From contig NZ_AP022829.1 in assembly GCF_011405655.1 (NCBI RefSeq), positions 2,341,001-2,405,000 of the forward strand: DNA of 64,000 bases. The letters run 5' to 3'. Every line of letters starts with the position of its first letter. Positions within the stretch are counted from its first letter, which is position 1. Positions 26,781 through 35,660 of this stretch are shown in pieces. Made by a program: the position numbers and the translations under genes. This stretch comes from Adlercreutzia hattorii. Lineage in GTDB: Bacteria; Actinomycetota; Coriobacteriia; Coriobacteriales; Eggerthellaceae. The notes below the pieces were generated by a model. That model was given only the letters and a program-made list of their open reading frames with translations, ran no database searches and had not been told where the DNA came from.

Positions 26781-27761
26781 ATGGCGGGCGAGAGCCAGAA
26801 ACTGAAGCTGCTCAACCTCGCCAAGATGCTCTACGAGCGCACCGACGAGAGTCACGGCCTCACCTGCCCCGAAATCATCGCCGGGCTGGCTGAGGCGGGC
26901 ATCGAGGCCGAGCGCAAATCGGTGTACCGCGACTTGGACGCCCTTCGCGACTTCGGTCTCGACATCGCGAAGCTTCCCACGCACCCGGTCAGCTACGCCC
27001 TCGTCTCGCGCACCTTCACCGCCGCCGAGCTCATGCTGCTCACCGACGCCGTGCAGTCCTCGCGCTTCCTCACGGTTCGTATGGCCCATCGCCTCACCGA
27101 AGGGCTGGCGTCTCTGGGCTCCTGCCACCACGCCGCCGCGCTTTCCAAGAACGTGCACGTGGAAGGCCGCATCAAGATGCAGAACGAATCGGTGTTCCAT
27201 CACGTGGACACCTTGCACGAGGCCATCCGCCGCCACCGGCAGGTGGCCTTCCGCTACGTGAAGCACGATGTGAACAAGCGCCCACAGCCCCAAGGGGGCG
27301 GCCGCATCTACTGCGAGACGCCGGTATGCCTCATTTACTCCGAGGGGTGCTATTACCTCATCGCCTACAACGAGAAGCACGACTCCTTCCCCAGCTACCG
27401 TGTCGATCGCATGCAGGGGCTGCGCATCACCGACGAGGCGGCCGTGCGCAACGAGCGCATCGCCACCTTCGATGCAGCGACCTACACTTCTCGCACGTTC
27501 TCCATGTTCGGCGGCGAGACGACGCCGGCGACGCTGCTCGTGGAGGAATCGGTCATGAGCGCCATTATCGACCGCTTCGGCAAGGACGTGGAAAGCGCGC
27601 CGGTGGATGCGACCCATGCCCGCGTGCACGTCACCGTGGCCGCCAGCCCCGTCTTCTTCGGCTGGCTCGCCCAGTTCGGCACATCGGTGCGCCTAGAGGC
27701 CCCCAGTGCCCTGAGCCGCCAGTACGCCGACTACCTAAGAGGCATCGCCGACAGCTACTAG
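26781..27761 (+). CDS. WYL-domain transcriptional regulator
   Basis: A 326-residue regulator with an N-terminal winged HTH (residues about 5-75, including ERKSVYRDLDALRDFGLDI) and a WYL domain in the middle (VCLIYSEGCYYLIAYNEKH, then FPSYRVDRMQGLRI). A C-terminal WCX-type extension follows. WYL proteins bind small ligands or nucleic acid and control neighbouring genes. The start at 26781 has GGGAAAGGGG upstream; an earlier in-frame codon overlaps the CDF gene and adds no fold. Probably co-transcribed with the CDF transporter. Confidence 0.88.
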   Translation: MAGESQKLKLLNLAKMLYERTDESHGLTCPEIIAGLAEAGIEAERKSVYRDLDALRDFGLDIAKLPTHPVSYALVSRTFTAAELMLLTDAVQSSRFLTVRMAHRLTEGLASLGSCHHAAALSKNVHVEGRIKMQNESVFHHVDTLHEAIRRHRQVAFRYVKHDVNKRPQPQGGGRIYCETPVCLIYSEGCYYLIAYNEKHDSFPSYRVDRMQGLRITDEAAVRNERIATFDAATYTSRTFSMFGGETTPATLLVEESVMSAIIDRFGKDVESAPVDATHARVHVTVAASPVFFGWLAQFGTSVRLEAPSALSRQYADYLRGIADSY

Positions 27762-27767
27762 AATCGT

Positions 27768-29423
27768 CTAATGCACGACCTTCTCGATGAGGGACTGAAG
27801 GCGGTGAACGTCAAGCGGCTTGGGAAGGTGCGCGTCCATGCCGCTTTCCAGCGAGCGCTTGCGGTCCTCGGAGAAGGCGTTCGCGCTCACGGCGATGATG
27901 GGCAGCGACGCGCGCACCGGGTCAGGCAGCGCGCGAATGGCGCGGGTGGCGGCATAGCCGTCCATGACCGGCATCTGGATGTCCATGAGCACCAGATCGT
28001 AGGCACGCGCGTCGGCGGCCTCAATCATTCCCAGGGCCACCTCGCCGTTTTCCGCCGTGTCCACCTCATAGCCCGCATCGTCCAGAAGGCAGCAGGCGAT
28101 CTCGCGGTTGAGCTCGTTGTCCTCCACGAGCAGGATGTGGCGCACCGGCCCCCGCCCGCGGCTCGGGCACGGCGCCTCGGCGGCCACATCGGCCGGAGCC
28201 TGGCGGAAGGTGATGTCCACCGTGAAAGTGGAGCCCTCCCCCGGCACGCTTTCCACAGCGAGCTCGCCTTCCATAAGATCGAGCACGTTGCGCACGATGG
28301 TGAGCCCGAGTCCCGTGCCCTGAACGCCTGAGGCCGTGGTGTTGCTCTCTCGCTCGAAGGGCATGAACATGCGCTCCATGAACGCGGGCTCCATCCCTAC
28401 GCCCCTATCGGCCACGACAAAGCGGAAGCTGGCGAAGCCCTGGGGCGCGCCGGCGTTCTCGGCCACGCTGATGCGCACGATGCTGCCGGCCGGCGAGTAC
28501 TTGATGGCGTTGTCCACCAGCTGGGTGAGCACATGGGACAGGCGCACAGCGTCCACAAGCACGCGGTCGTGGGTCAGAGGCTCAACATCGCAGACCAGGG
28601 TGACATCGGCACGATCGGCCAAGTCCACCATGTCCATGCGCACCTGCATGACCAGCTCGGAAAGCGAGCATTCCGCCTCGGCCAGCTGCACGTGGCCCGC
28701 CTCCATACGGCTGATCTCCAACGTCTCGTTCACCACGTCGAGCAGCTGCTCGGAGGCGGCCAGCACCTTGTCACTGTAGGCGCGCACCCGCTCGGCCTCG
28801 CCGCCATGGGCCGAGATGAGCGACGCATAGCCCACCACGGCGTTCAGCGGCGTGCGGATGTCGTGGGACATATTCGAGAGGAACGTGTTTTTCGCCACGT
28901 TGGCGGCCTCGGCCTCGGAAAGGGCGTTGCGCAGCATGGTGCGGTGCTCGATCTCGCGGGCATAGGCTTCGCGCAGCTGGGCGTTCACGGCCTCCAGCTC
29001 GTCGGCGCGCTCGCGCAGCTTGTCCGTGGCGTCGTTGATGAACACGTAGAAGAACTCGCCCGCGTCCAACGTGACGTGATGGCCGTAGTCCTCTATCCAG
29101 CGAATGGAGCCGTCGCGGCGGATGATGCGGTACTCCACGTAGTCCATGGAGTACCGATCGGCCTGAATCTGGCGGCTGATGGAGTGCTCCACGGCTTCGA
29201 TGTCCTCGGGATGCACCATGCCGGGGAAGGTGCCGCCCGTCAGCGTGACGAACTGCTCCTGATCCGCGCAGCCGAAGATGCGCAGGCAGGCCTCGTTGGC
29301 GTAGACCACCGCCTCGTCGCCGTCGGCACGGTAGACGAAGAAGCCGCCCGGCATGTGGGCGAGAACGTCGCCGATATCGAGCTGGGCTAAAGCGGGGAAT
29401 ATGGAGGGCGCCGAGGTTGCCAT
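27768..29423 (-). CDS. hybrid sensor histidine kinase (PAS, kinase, receiver)
   Basis: A 551-residue cytoplasmic hybrid kinase without membrane segments. Order: PAS domain (residues 15-135), coiled linker, HisKA with the phospho-acceptor His in FLSNMSHDIRTPLN (about 186), ATPase domain with N-box VDNAIKYS, G1 VADRGVGM and G2 GTGLGLTIV, and a C-terminal receiver (about 425-551) with Asp in LVLMDIQMPVMDG and Lys in HLPKPLD. It has no HPt domain or adjacent response regulator, so it signals through a partner elsewhere. It is convergent with the WYL gene. The stimulus is unknown; a soluble PAS domain suggests an internal redox or ligand signal. Confidence 0.9.
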   Translation of the reverse strand: MATSAPSIFPALAQLDIGDVLAHMPGGFFVYRADGDEAVVYANEACLRIFGCADQEQFVTLTGGTFPGMVHPEDIEAVEHSISRQIQADRYSMDYVEYRIIRRDGSIRWIEDYGHHVTLDAGEFFYVFINDATDKLRERADELEAVNAQLREAYAREIEHRTMLRNALSEAEAANVAKNTFLSNMSHDIRTPLNAVVGYASLISAHGGEAERVRAYSDKVLAASEQLLDVVNETLEISRMEAGHVQLAEAECSLSELVMQVRMDMVDLADRADVTLVCDVEPLTHDRVLVDAVRLSHVLTQLVDNAIKYSPAGSIVRISVAENAGAPQGFASFRFVVADRGVGMEPAFMERMFMPFERESNTTASGVQGTGLGLTIVRNVLDLMEGELAVESVPGEGSTFTVDITFRQAPADVAAEAPCPSRGRGPVRHILLVEDNELNREIACCLLDDAGYEVDTAENGEVALGMIEAADARAYDLVLMDIQMPVMDGYAATRAIRALPDPVRASLPIIAVSANAFSEDRKRSLESGMDAHLPKPLDVHRLQSLIEKVVH

Positions 29424-29543
29424 CTGTTGCTTTCTTTCGTCGGCCGAAAAGGTGCTTTCCGTATGCTACCACGGCCTTTGCCCGGCGCCCCCGAAGCTGT
29501 CGACGAGCCCACGAATTTGTAACGAAAGAGAAACGTGGAAGGC

Positions 29544-30476
29544 CTACGAGAAGTCGAACATGGAGGTGGAAAGGTAGCGCTCACCGGTGTCGGGCAGGAT
29601 GACGACGATGTTCTTCCCCGCGTTCTCGGGCCGGCGCGCCAACTTCGCCGCCGCGGCCACCGCCGCGCCCGAGGAGATGCCCACGAGCAGTCCGTCATGG
29701 GCAGCCAGCTCCCGCCCGGCCTCGAAGGCCTCCTCGTCTTCGATGGCGATGACCTCGTCGTAGATGGCGGTGTCCAGCGTCTCGGGCACGAACCCGGCGC
29801 CGATGCCCTGAATCTTGTGGGCGCCGGCGCGGCCCTCGGAGAGCACGGGAGATCCGGCCGGCTCCACGGCTACCACCTGGATGGCCGGGTTCTGCGCCTT
29901 CAGATAGGCGCCCGTGCCCGACAGCGTGCCACCGGTGCCCACGCCGGCCACGAGGATGTCCACCGCGCCGTCGGTGTCCTCCCAGATCTCCGGGCCGGTG
30001 GTGCGCTCGTGCACAGCCGGGTTCGCCGGATTGGAGAACTGCGAGGGAATGAACGAGTTCGGAATCTCCGCCGCCAGCCGCTCGGCCTCCTCGATGGCGC
30101 CCTTCATGCCCTTGGCGCCCTCAGTGAGCACGAGCTCCGCCCCGTAGGCGCGCATGAGGTTGCGCCGCTCCACGGACATGGTCTCGGGCATGACGATGAT
30201 GATGCGGTTGCCCCGCACGGCGGCGATGGCGGAAAGGCCGATGCCGGTGTTGCCGGAGGTGGGCTCGATGATGACCGTCTCGTCGTCGAGGACCCCGGCC
30301 TCCACGGCGGCGTCGATCATCGATTGGGCGGCGCGGTCCTTCACCGAACCGGTGGGGTTGAACGACTCCACCTTCCCGATGAGCGTGGCGGGCAGCTCGT
30401 GGGCGCGCTCGTAGTTGGTCAGCTCCACCAACGGCGTGTGCCCGATCAGCTCGGTGATGTTCTCGTGGACGGTCAT
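29544..30476 (-). CDS. cysK: cysteine synthase A (O-acetylserine sulfhydrylase)
   Basis: A 310-residue PLP enzyme that makes cysteine from O-acetylserine and sulfide. It shows ITELIGHTPLVEL at the start, the PLP lysine in NPTGSVKDRAA, the substrate loop PTSGNTGIGL, the phosphate loop GVGTGGTLSGTG and the ISSGAAVAAA segment. The ATG at 30476 has AAAGGA 8 bases upstream; the longer open frame above it runs through a palindromic repeat and is not gene-like. Divergent from a LysR regulator, which may respond to sulfur status. Confidence 0.95.
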   Translation of the reverse strand: MTVHENITELIGHTPLVELTNYERAHELPATLIGKVESFNPTGSVKDRAAQSMIDAAVEAGVLDDETVIIEPTSGNTGIGLSAIAAVRGNRIIIVMPETMSVERRNLMRAYGAELVLTEGAKGMKGAIEEAERLAAEIPNSFIPSQFSNPANPAVHERTTGPEIWEDTDGAVDILVAGVGTGGTLSGTGAYLKAQNPAIQVVAVEPAGSPVLSEGRAGAHKIQGIGAGFVPETLDTAIYDEVIAIEDEEAFEAGRELAAHDGLLVGISSGAAVAAAAKLARRPENAGKNIVVILPDTGERYLSTSMFDFS

Positions 30477-30511
30477 GGGAAATCCTTTCTGGCTGAAACA
30501 AAGCCGGCAAC

Positions 30512-30631
30512 CGGTCGGAGACGTGGGGTGTTCTGACCGAGCGAGTTCCGCAGCGAACGAAACAGTCCAGTGGACTGTTTCGCAGAGCGAGGACTGTCTG
30601 AGCGAATCAGAATACCGCGCGGCTCCGACCG
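30512..30631. repeat. palindromic element, copy 1 (covarying stems)
   Basis: A 120-base element with three parts. Outer arms of about 24 bases (CGGTCGGAG... / ...CTCCGACCG) pair with 2 mismatches and 2 wobbles. Conserved blocks are GCGAGTTCCGCAGCGA and GCGAGGACTGTCTGAGCGAA. The central hairpin is CGAAACAGTCC-A-GTGGACTGTTTCG-like. Copy 2 at 63674-63783 shares the blocks but has different, still-pairing stems. This copy lies just upstream of cysK. Confidence 0.85.
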
Positions 30632-30772
30632 ACGAGGAGATGCATTGCCCCCATCCTACTGAATAGCCCCACTTCGTCAACGGCCCGCGCCATAGCGGTT
30701 TCCGATGGCGAGGCGGCCGAGAAAACCGTGGCGCACCGTCAAGTTCTCCCTTCCATCGCCGCCCGACGGTCG

Positions 30773-30778
30773 TATAAT
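30773..30778 (+). promoter_or_regulatory. -10 box for the LysR gene
   Basis: TATAAT 50 bases before the LysR start; the -35 position (CTTCCA) is weak, as is common for autoregulated LysR genes. Confidence 0.4.
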
Positions 30779-30827
30779 GCCTAGCAGTTCCCTAGACTTG
30801 AATCCTAACCCGCCATAGGAGCTTCCC

Positions 30828-31754
30828 ATGACCCTGCAGCAACTTCGCTACCTCATCGCCATCGCGAACCACGGCTCCATCTCGGCGGCGGCGCACACGC
30901 TGTACGTCTCGCAGTCAAGCCTGTCGGTGGCCGTGCGCGACATCGAGCGCGAGACCGGCGTCACCATCTTCGAGCGATCCAACCGCGGTATCACGCTCAC
31001 GAGCGATGGCATCGAGCTTTTGGGCTACGCCCGCCAAGTGGTGGAGCAGGCCGACCTCATGGAGCAGCGCTACTCCGGCCGCGGCGGCGAGGCGGCGCAG
31101 CGTCTATCCATCACTTCCCAGCACTACGCCTTCGTGGTGGAGGCGTTCCTGGAACTGGCCGAGGAGTACGAGGGCGCCGGCTACAACTTCAGCCTGCGCG
31201 AGACCCGCACCTCCGAGGTCATCGAGGACGTGCGCGACTTCCGCAGCGATCTGGGCGTGCTGTACCTCTCCACCTTCAACGAGAGCGTCATCGGGCACGC
31301 CCTTTCCGACGCGAACCTCTCCTTCAACCTGCTGTTCACTGCGCAGCCCCACGTATTCGTCAGCGACAAGCACCCCTTGGCCTCGCGCACCGAGGTGACC
31401 GTGGAAGATCTGGAGGACTACCCCCGCTACGCCTTCGAGCAGGGGGCAAACAACTCGTTCTTCTACTCCGAGGAGCCCCTGGCCGAGCTGCCCCACACAA
31501 AATGCATCTCCGTGAGCGACCGCGGCACCCTCTCGAACCTCCTCGCCCACCACAACGGCTACACCATCTCCACCGGCGTGCTCTCCAGCGAGATGTACAC
31601 CGGCATCGCCAGCGTGCCCCTGCAGACCAAGGAGCTCATGCGCGTGGGCTACATCGTTCACAACGAGCGACAGCTGTCGCCTCTGGCCCAAAGCTACATC
31701 GAGAAGCTGAGCCTGTTCGTAGAAGGCTACCAAATCGGCCTCGCGGGGTTGTAG
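30828..31754 (+). CDS. LysR-family transcriptional regulator
   Basis: A 308-residue LysR protein. The N-terminal HTH is QLRYLIAIANHGSISAAAHTLYVSQSSLSVAVRDIERETG, here cited by its ends LRYLIAI and RDIERETG. The effector-binding domain spans residues 90-300. Gene order (divergent from cysK, 351 bases apart) suggests control of cysteine synthesis, in the way CysB/CysR types do, but the effector cannot be read from sequence. A TAGGAGC ribosome site precedes the ATG. Confidence 0.9.
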   Translation: MTLQQLRYLIAIANHGSISAAAHTLYVSQSSLSVAVRDIERETGVTIFERSNRGITLTSDGIELLGYARQVVEQADLMEQRYSGRGGEAAQRLSITSQHYAFVVEAFLELAEEYEGAGYNFSLRETRTSEVIEDVRDFRSDLGVLYLSTFNESVIGHALSDANLSFNLLFTAQPHVFVSDKHPLASRTEVTVEDLEDYPRYAFEQGANNSFFYSEEPLAELPHTKCISVSDRGTLSNLLAHHNGYTISTGVLSSEMYTGIASVPLQTKELMRVGYIVHNERQLSPLAQSYIEKLSLFVEGYQIGLAGL

Positions 31755-31805
31755 CCCAAAGCAGCAGCAGGCAGCATCCGCAGCCCCTGTCTCCTTTCGG
31801 GCGGG

Positions 31806-32942
<1,137 letters not shown>

Positions 32943-33102
32943 GGGGCGCATCATAGCACAGCATGGAGCATCTCTCTTCTCTCCCTGCTCCATCGCGCTC
33001 CGTCCGCGTCTTCGCCTTCCACCTTCCCCTCGCTCACCGCCCTGTGGAGCGCGAGACAGGCATCCCCGCCCGTGCCCACTGCCAATCGTGCTACGCTGGA
33101 AC

Positions 33103-33221
33103 CATGCAGGGGTACCGCCCCGACAAAGCGAGCCAAACCCGTGGCCGCCTCGTCGATGCGGTTGAGAGGGCGCTTGCCCAACCCTTCGAACCTGTCAGCT
33201 AACACTGTCGTAGGGAGCATG
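33103..33221 (+). ncRNA. TPP riboswitch (Thi-box)
   Basis: The core GAACCTGTCAGCTAACACTG, then CGTAGGGA, matches the thi-box, and GGTTGAGAGGG gives the TGAGA loop. The closing P1 stem is CATGC (33103-33107) with GCATG (33217-33221). AGGGGTACC forms P2. It binds thiamine pyrophosphate and lies upstream of thiM, followed by a terminator. Confidence 0.92.
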
Positions 33222-33237
33222 CTCACCAAGCACAAGG

Positions 33238-33268
33238 GGCGCTTCCTGCGGGGAGCGTCTTTCTTTTT
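33238..33268 (+). terminator. riboswitch-controlled terminator
   Basis: A 9-base stem (33238-33246 with 33251-33259, two wobble pairs) followed by TTTCTTTTT. Placed between the TPP aptamer and thiM, it should stop transcription when TPP is bound. Confidence 0.75.
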
Positions 33269-33313
33269 GGCGCGCCCGCAGGCCAGCGCTTCAGCTTCCG
33301 GAAAGGAATCGTC

Positions 33314-34240
33314 GTGACCGAACCTTCCACCTGCGCCATCAGCGCACCTGCAGACGCTTGCGCGTCCCGCAGCACCCGCACCGAGGCAGAGCTTCGGGCG
33401 TTCATGGCCCGTGCCGTGCACGAGGTGCGCGAAACGAATCCGCTGGCGCCTTCCATCACCAACACCGTGACCCAGAACTTCGTCGCCAACGCCCAGCTGG
33501 CCGTCGGCGGCTCGGCGGCCATGGTGTATTTGCCCGACGAGGGCGAATGCGTCGCCGCCCTGGGAGGGGCCGTCTACATCAACCTGGGTACCCTGCTGCC
33601 CGTCTACGAGCAAACGGTTCCCGCCACGGCGCGCGCTTGCGCGGCGGCGGGCAAGCCTTGGGTGCTCGACCCGGTGGGCATCGGCATCGGCAGCCTGCGC
33701 ACCCAGCTCATCGAGGCCGTGCACGAGAATCCCCCGGCCATCCTGCGCGGCAATGCTTCGGAGATCATCGCCGTGGCCGAGCTGTGGGGGCTTGCCGGCG
33801 ACTCGTCCGACGACGCCTCCGGCGACGGTCCCCGCGGCGTGGACAGCACCGATTCCGTGGACGCCGCCGAGCGCGCCGCCGTGGCGTGCGCCCGCTTCAC
33901 CGGGGGTGCGGTGGCCGTCTCCGGTGCCACCGACCTTGTCACCGATGGCGCACAGGTGGCACGGCTTTCCGGCGGCTCGCCCCTCATGACCTGCATCACC
34001 GGCTCCGGCTGCTCGCTGGGCGGCGTCGCGGCGGTGTACGCCTGCGTGGCCGACCCCTTCGTGGCCGCGCTCACCGCGACCGCCGCCTACAACCTGGCAG
34101 GCCTGCGCGCTGCCGAAGCCTGCAGCGGTTCCGGCAGCTTCCAAGTCGCCTTCCTCGACGCGCTCTATAACCTCACCGCCGAGGAAGTGGCCGAGGCGCC
34201 CCTGGCCCTCGCCAGCGCCTCTGGCACGCAGGCCCTGTGA
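33314..34240 (+). CDS. thiM: hydroxyethylthiazole kinase ThiM
   Basis: A 308-residue kinase that phosphorylates 4-methyl-5-(2-hydroxyethyl)thiazole in thiamine salvage. Marks are SITNTVTQNFVAN, AMVYLPDE, the long strand PWVLDPVGIG, RGNASEI and the anion-hole/ATP segment CITGSGCSLGG with the catalytic Cys. A short acidic insertion (about residues 160-178) is unusual. A GTG start is preceded by GGAAAGGAA. The TPP riboswitch upstream shows repression by thiamine pyrophosphate, and a thiamine-binding protein gene follows. Confidence 0.94.
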   Translation: MTEPSTCAISAPADACASRSTRTEAELRAFMARAVHEVRETNPLAPSITNTVTQNFVANAQLAVGGSAAMVYLPDEGECVAALGGAVYINLGTLLPVYEQTVPATARACAAAGKPWVLDPVGIGIGSLRTQLIEAVHENPPAILRGNASEIIAVAELWGLAGDSSDDASGDGPRGVDSTDSVDAAERAAVACARFTGGAVAVSGATDLVTDGAQVARLSGGSPLMTCITGSGCSLGGVAAVYACVADPFVAALTATAAYNLAGLRAAEACSGSGSFQVAFLDALYNLTAEEVAEAPLALASASGTQAL

Positions 34241-34336
34241 CGCCACCAGCATCCGATCCGAAGATCGGTTCCAAGCACCTTACCATTACGGGGTCGAACT
34301 GGCATTTACATCGAAGATTTCGAAAAGGAGAGCCCC

Positions 34337-34636
34337 ATGAACACCCTTGTTGCCGTTGCCATCGCGCCCTTCGGCGTGGGGGACGAGCTGGCCCCCTATG
34401 TGGCGGAGGCCGTCCGCGTCATTCGCGACTCCGGCCTGCCCTACCGCACCACCTCCATGTTCACCGAGATCGAGGGCGAGTGGGACGAAGTCATGACCGT
34501 CGTGCGCGACGCAACCATGGTTCTCGCTGATCGGGGCATTCGCACCGAGGTGATCCTGAAGGCCGACATCCGCCCGGGGCACACCGACACCCTGCACACC
34601 AAGGTCGAGAAGGTGGAAGAGCTGCTGGCCGAGTAG
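34337..34636 (+). CDS. MTH1187/YkoF-type thiamine-binding protein
   Basis: A 99-residue protein of the MTH1187 family (ferredoxin-like fold), whose members bind thiamine or a precursor. Family marks are VAVAIAPFGVG at the start, GLPYRTTSMFTEIEGEWDE and a C-terminal amphipathic helix. AAAAGGAGAG precedes the ATG. It follows thiM by 96 bases and is probably read from the same riboswitch-controlled transcript, fitting a thiamine-salvage role. Confidence 0.88.
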   Translation: MNTLVAVAIAPFGVGDELAPYVAEAVRVIRDSGLPYRTTSMFTEIEGEWDEVMTVVRDATMVLADRGIRTEVILKADIRPGHTDTLHTKVEKVEELLAE

Positions 34637-34739
34637 AGGTTCGTCCACATCTTTCCATCATCTACATGGAGCCTCTTGCGCTTTCGCGTCGACCCGCTAT
34701 GATGCTGCCCGACATACGACACGAAGCGAAAGAGGTTCC

Positions 34740-35603
34740 ATGCTCCGCAAGATCATTCACATTGACGAGGACAAATGCATCGGCTGCGGCCTGTGCGTCG
34801 ACGCATGCCACGAGGGTGCCATCGCCATGGTCGACGGCAAGGCGCGCCTTATGCGCGACGACTACTGCGACGGGCTGGGCGACTGCCTGCCGGCCTGCCC
34901 TACCGACGCCATCTCCTTCGTCGAGCGGGAAGCCGCTCCCTACGACGAGGCTGCCGTGGCGGCACACCTGGCCGCCCGCAACGGCGGCGCGACGGCTTGC
35001 AGCGTTCCGGCCGCGGCCGAGCACCGCAGCGGCTGTCCCGGCTCGGCCGCCCGCACCCTCATCGACGACGCTCCGAAGCCGGCGCCGTCGCCTGCGCACC
35101 AGGGCGGATGCCCCGGTTCCCGCAGCCGCTCCCTGAACGGAGCCCCGGCACCAGCCGCTCCTGTACCGGCTGCTCGCACCGCCGCTCCGGCCGCTACCGG
35201 CGCCACCGACGCGCTTTCCGCCGTGGCCGCCGCTCTGCCGAACCGCTTGGCTCAGTGGCCGTGCCAGATCAAACTCGTACCGGTGCAGGCCCCCTACTAC
35301 CAGGGCCGCGGGCTGCTTATCGCCGCCGACTGCACCGCGTTTGCCTGCGCCAGCTTCCACGAGCGCTTCATGAGCGGCAACGTCACCATCATCGGCTGCC
35401 CCAAGCTGGACGAGGGCTCCTACACCGACAAGCTCGCCGCCATCATCGCCGCCAACGACATCACCTCGGTCACCGTCGCCCGCATGGAGGTGCCCTGCTG
35501 CGGCGGCCTCGAGCGCGCCGCCGCCGAGGCCTGCGCCCAGTCGGGCAAGGACATCCCCTTCGAAGTGGTCACCTTCGCCGTCAACGGCGACGTCATCGGC
35601 TAG
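34740..35603 (+). CDS. 4Fe-4S ferredoxin-domain protein with GCPGS repeats
   Basis: A 287-residue protein. Residues 1-62 hold two ferredoxin clusters (CIGCGLCVDAC and CDGLGDCLPACP). A Pro/Ala linker contains two copies of a GCPGSxxRxL motif (about residues 97 and 120). The C-terminal half (175-287) has further cysteines (DCTAFACASF, GCPKL, VPCCGGLE) that may form another metal site. Proteins of this type occur in anaerobes near redox enzymes; function is not established. The ATG has AGAGG upstream. No partner oxidoreductase is adjacent. Confidence 0.78.
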   Translation: MLRKIIHIDEDKCIGCGLCVDACHEGAIAMVDGKARLMRDDYCDGLGDCLPACPTDAISFVEREAAPYDEAAVAAHLAARNGGATACSVPAAAEHRSGCPGSAARTLIDDAPKPAPSPAHQGGCPGSRSRSLNGAPAPAAPVPAARTAAPAATGATDALSAVAAALPNRLAQWPCQIKLVPVQAPYYQGRGLLIAADCTAFACASFHERFMSGNVTIIGCPKLDEGSYTDKLAAIIAANDITSVTVARMEVPCCGGLERAAAEACAQSGKDIPFEVVTFAVNGDVIG

Positions 35604-35660
35604 AAACAACCGACGCGCACTTGATTGAATGCGCCTCCTAGTTCATCGAGGATGACCAGG

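Noticed and set aside
30477-30680. N-terminal extension of cysK through the palindromic element
   Set aside because: CysK family starts at 30476 with a good ribosome site; the upstream frame is open only by chance.
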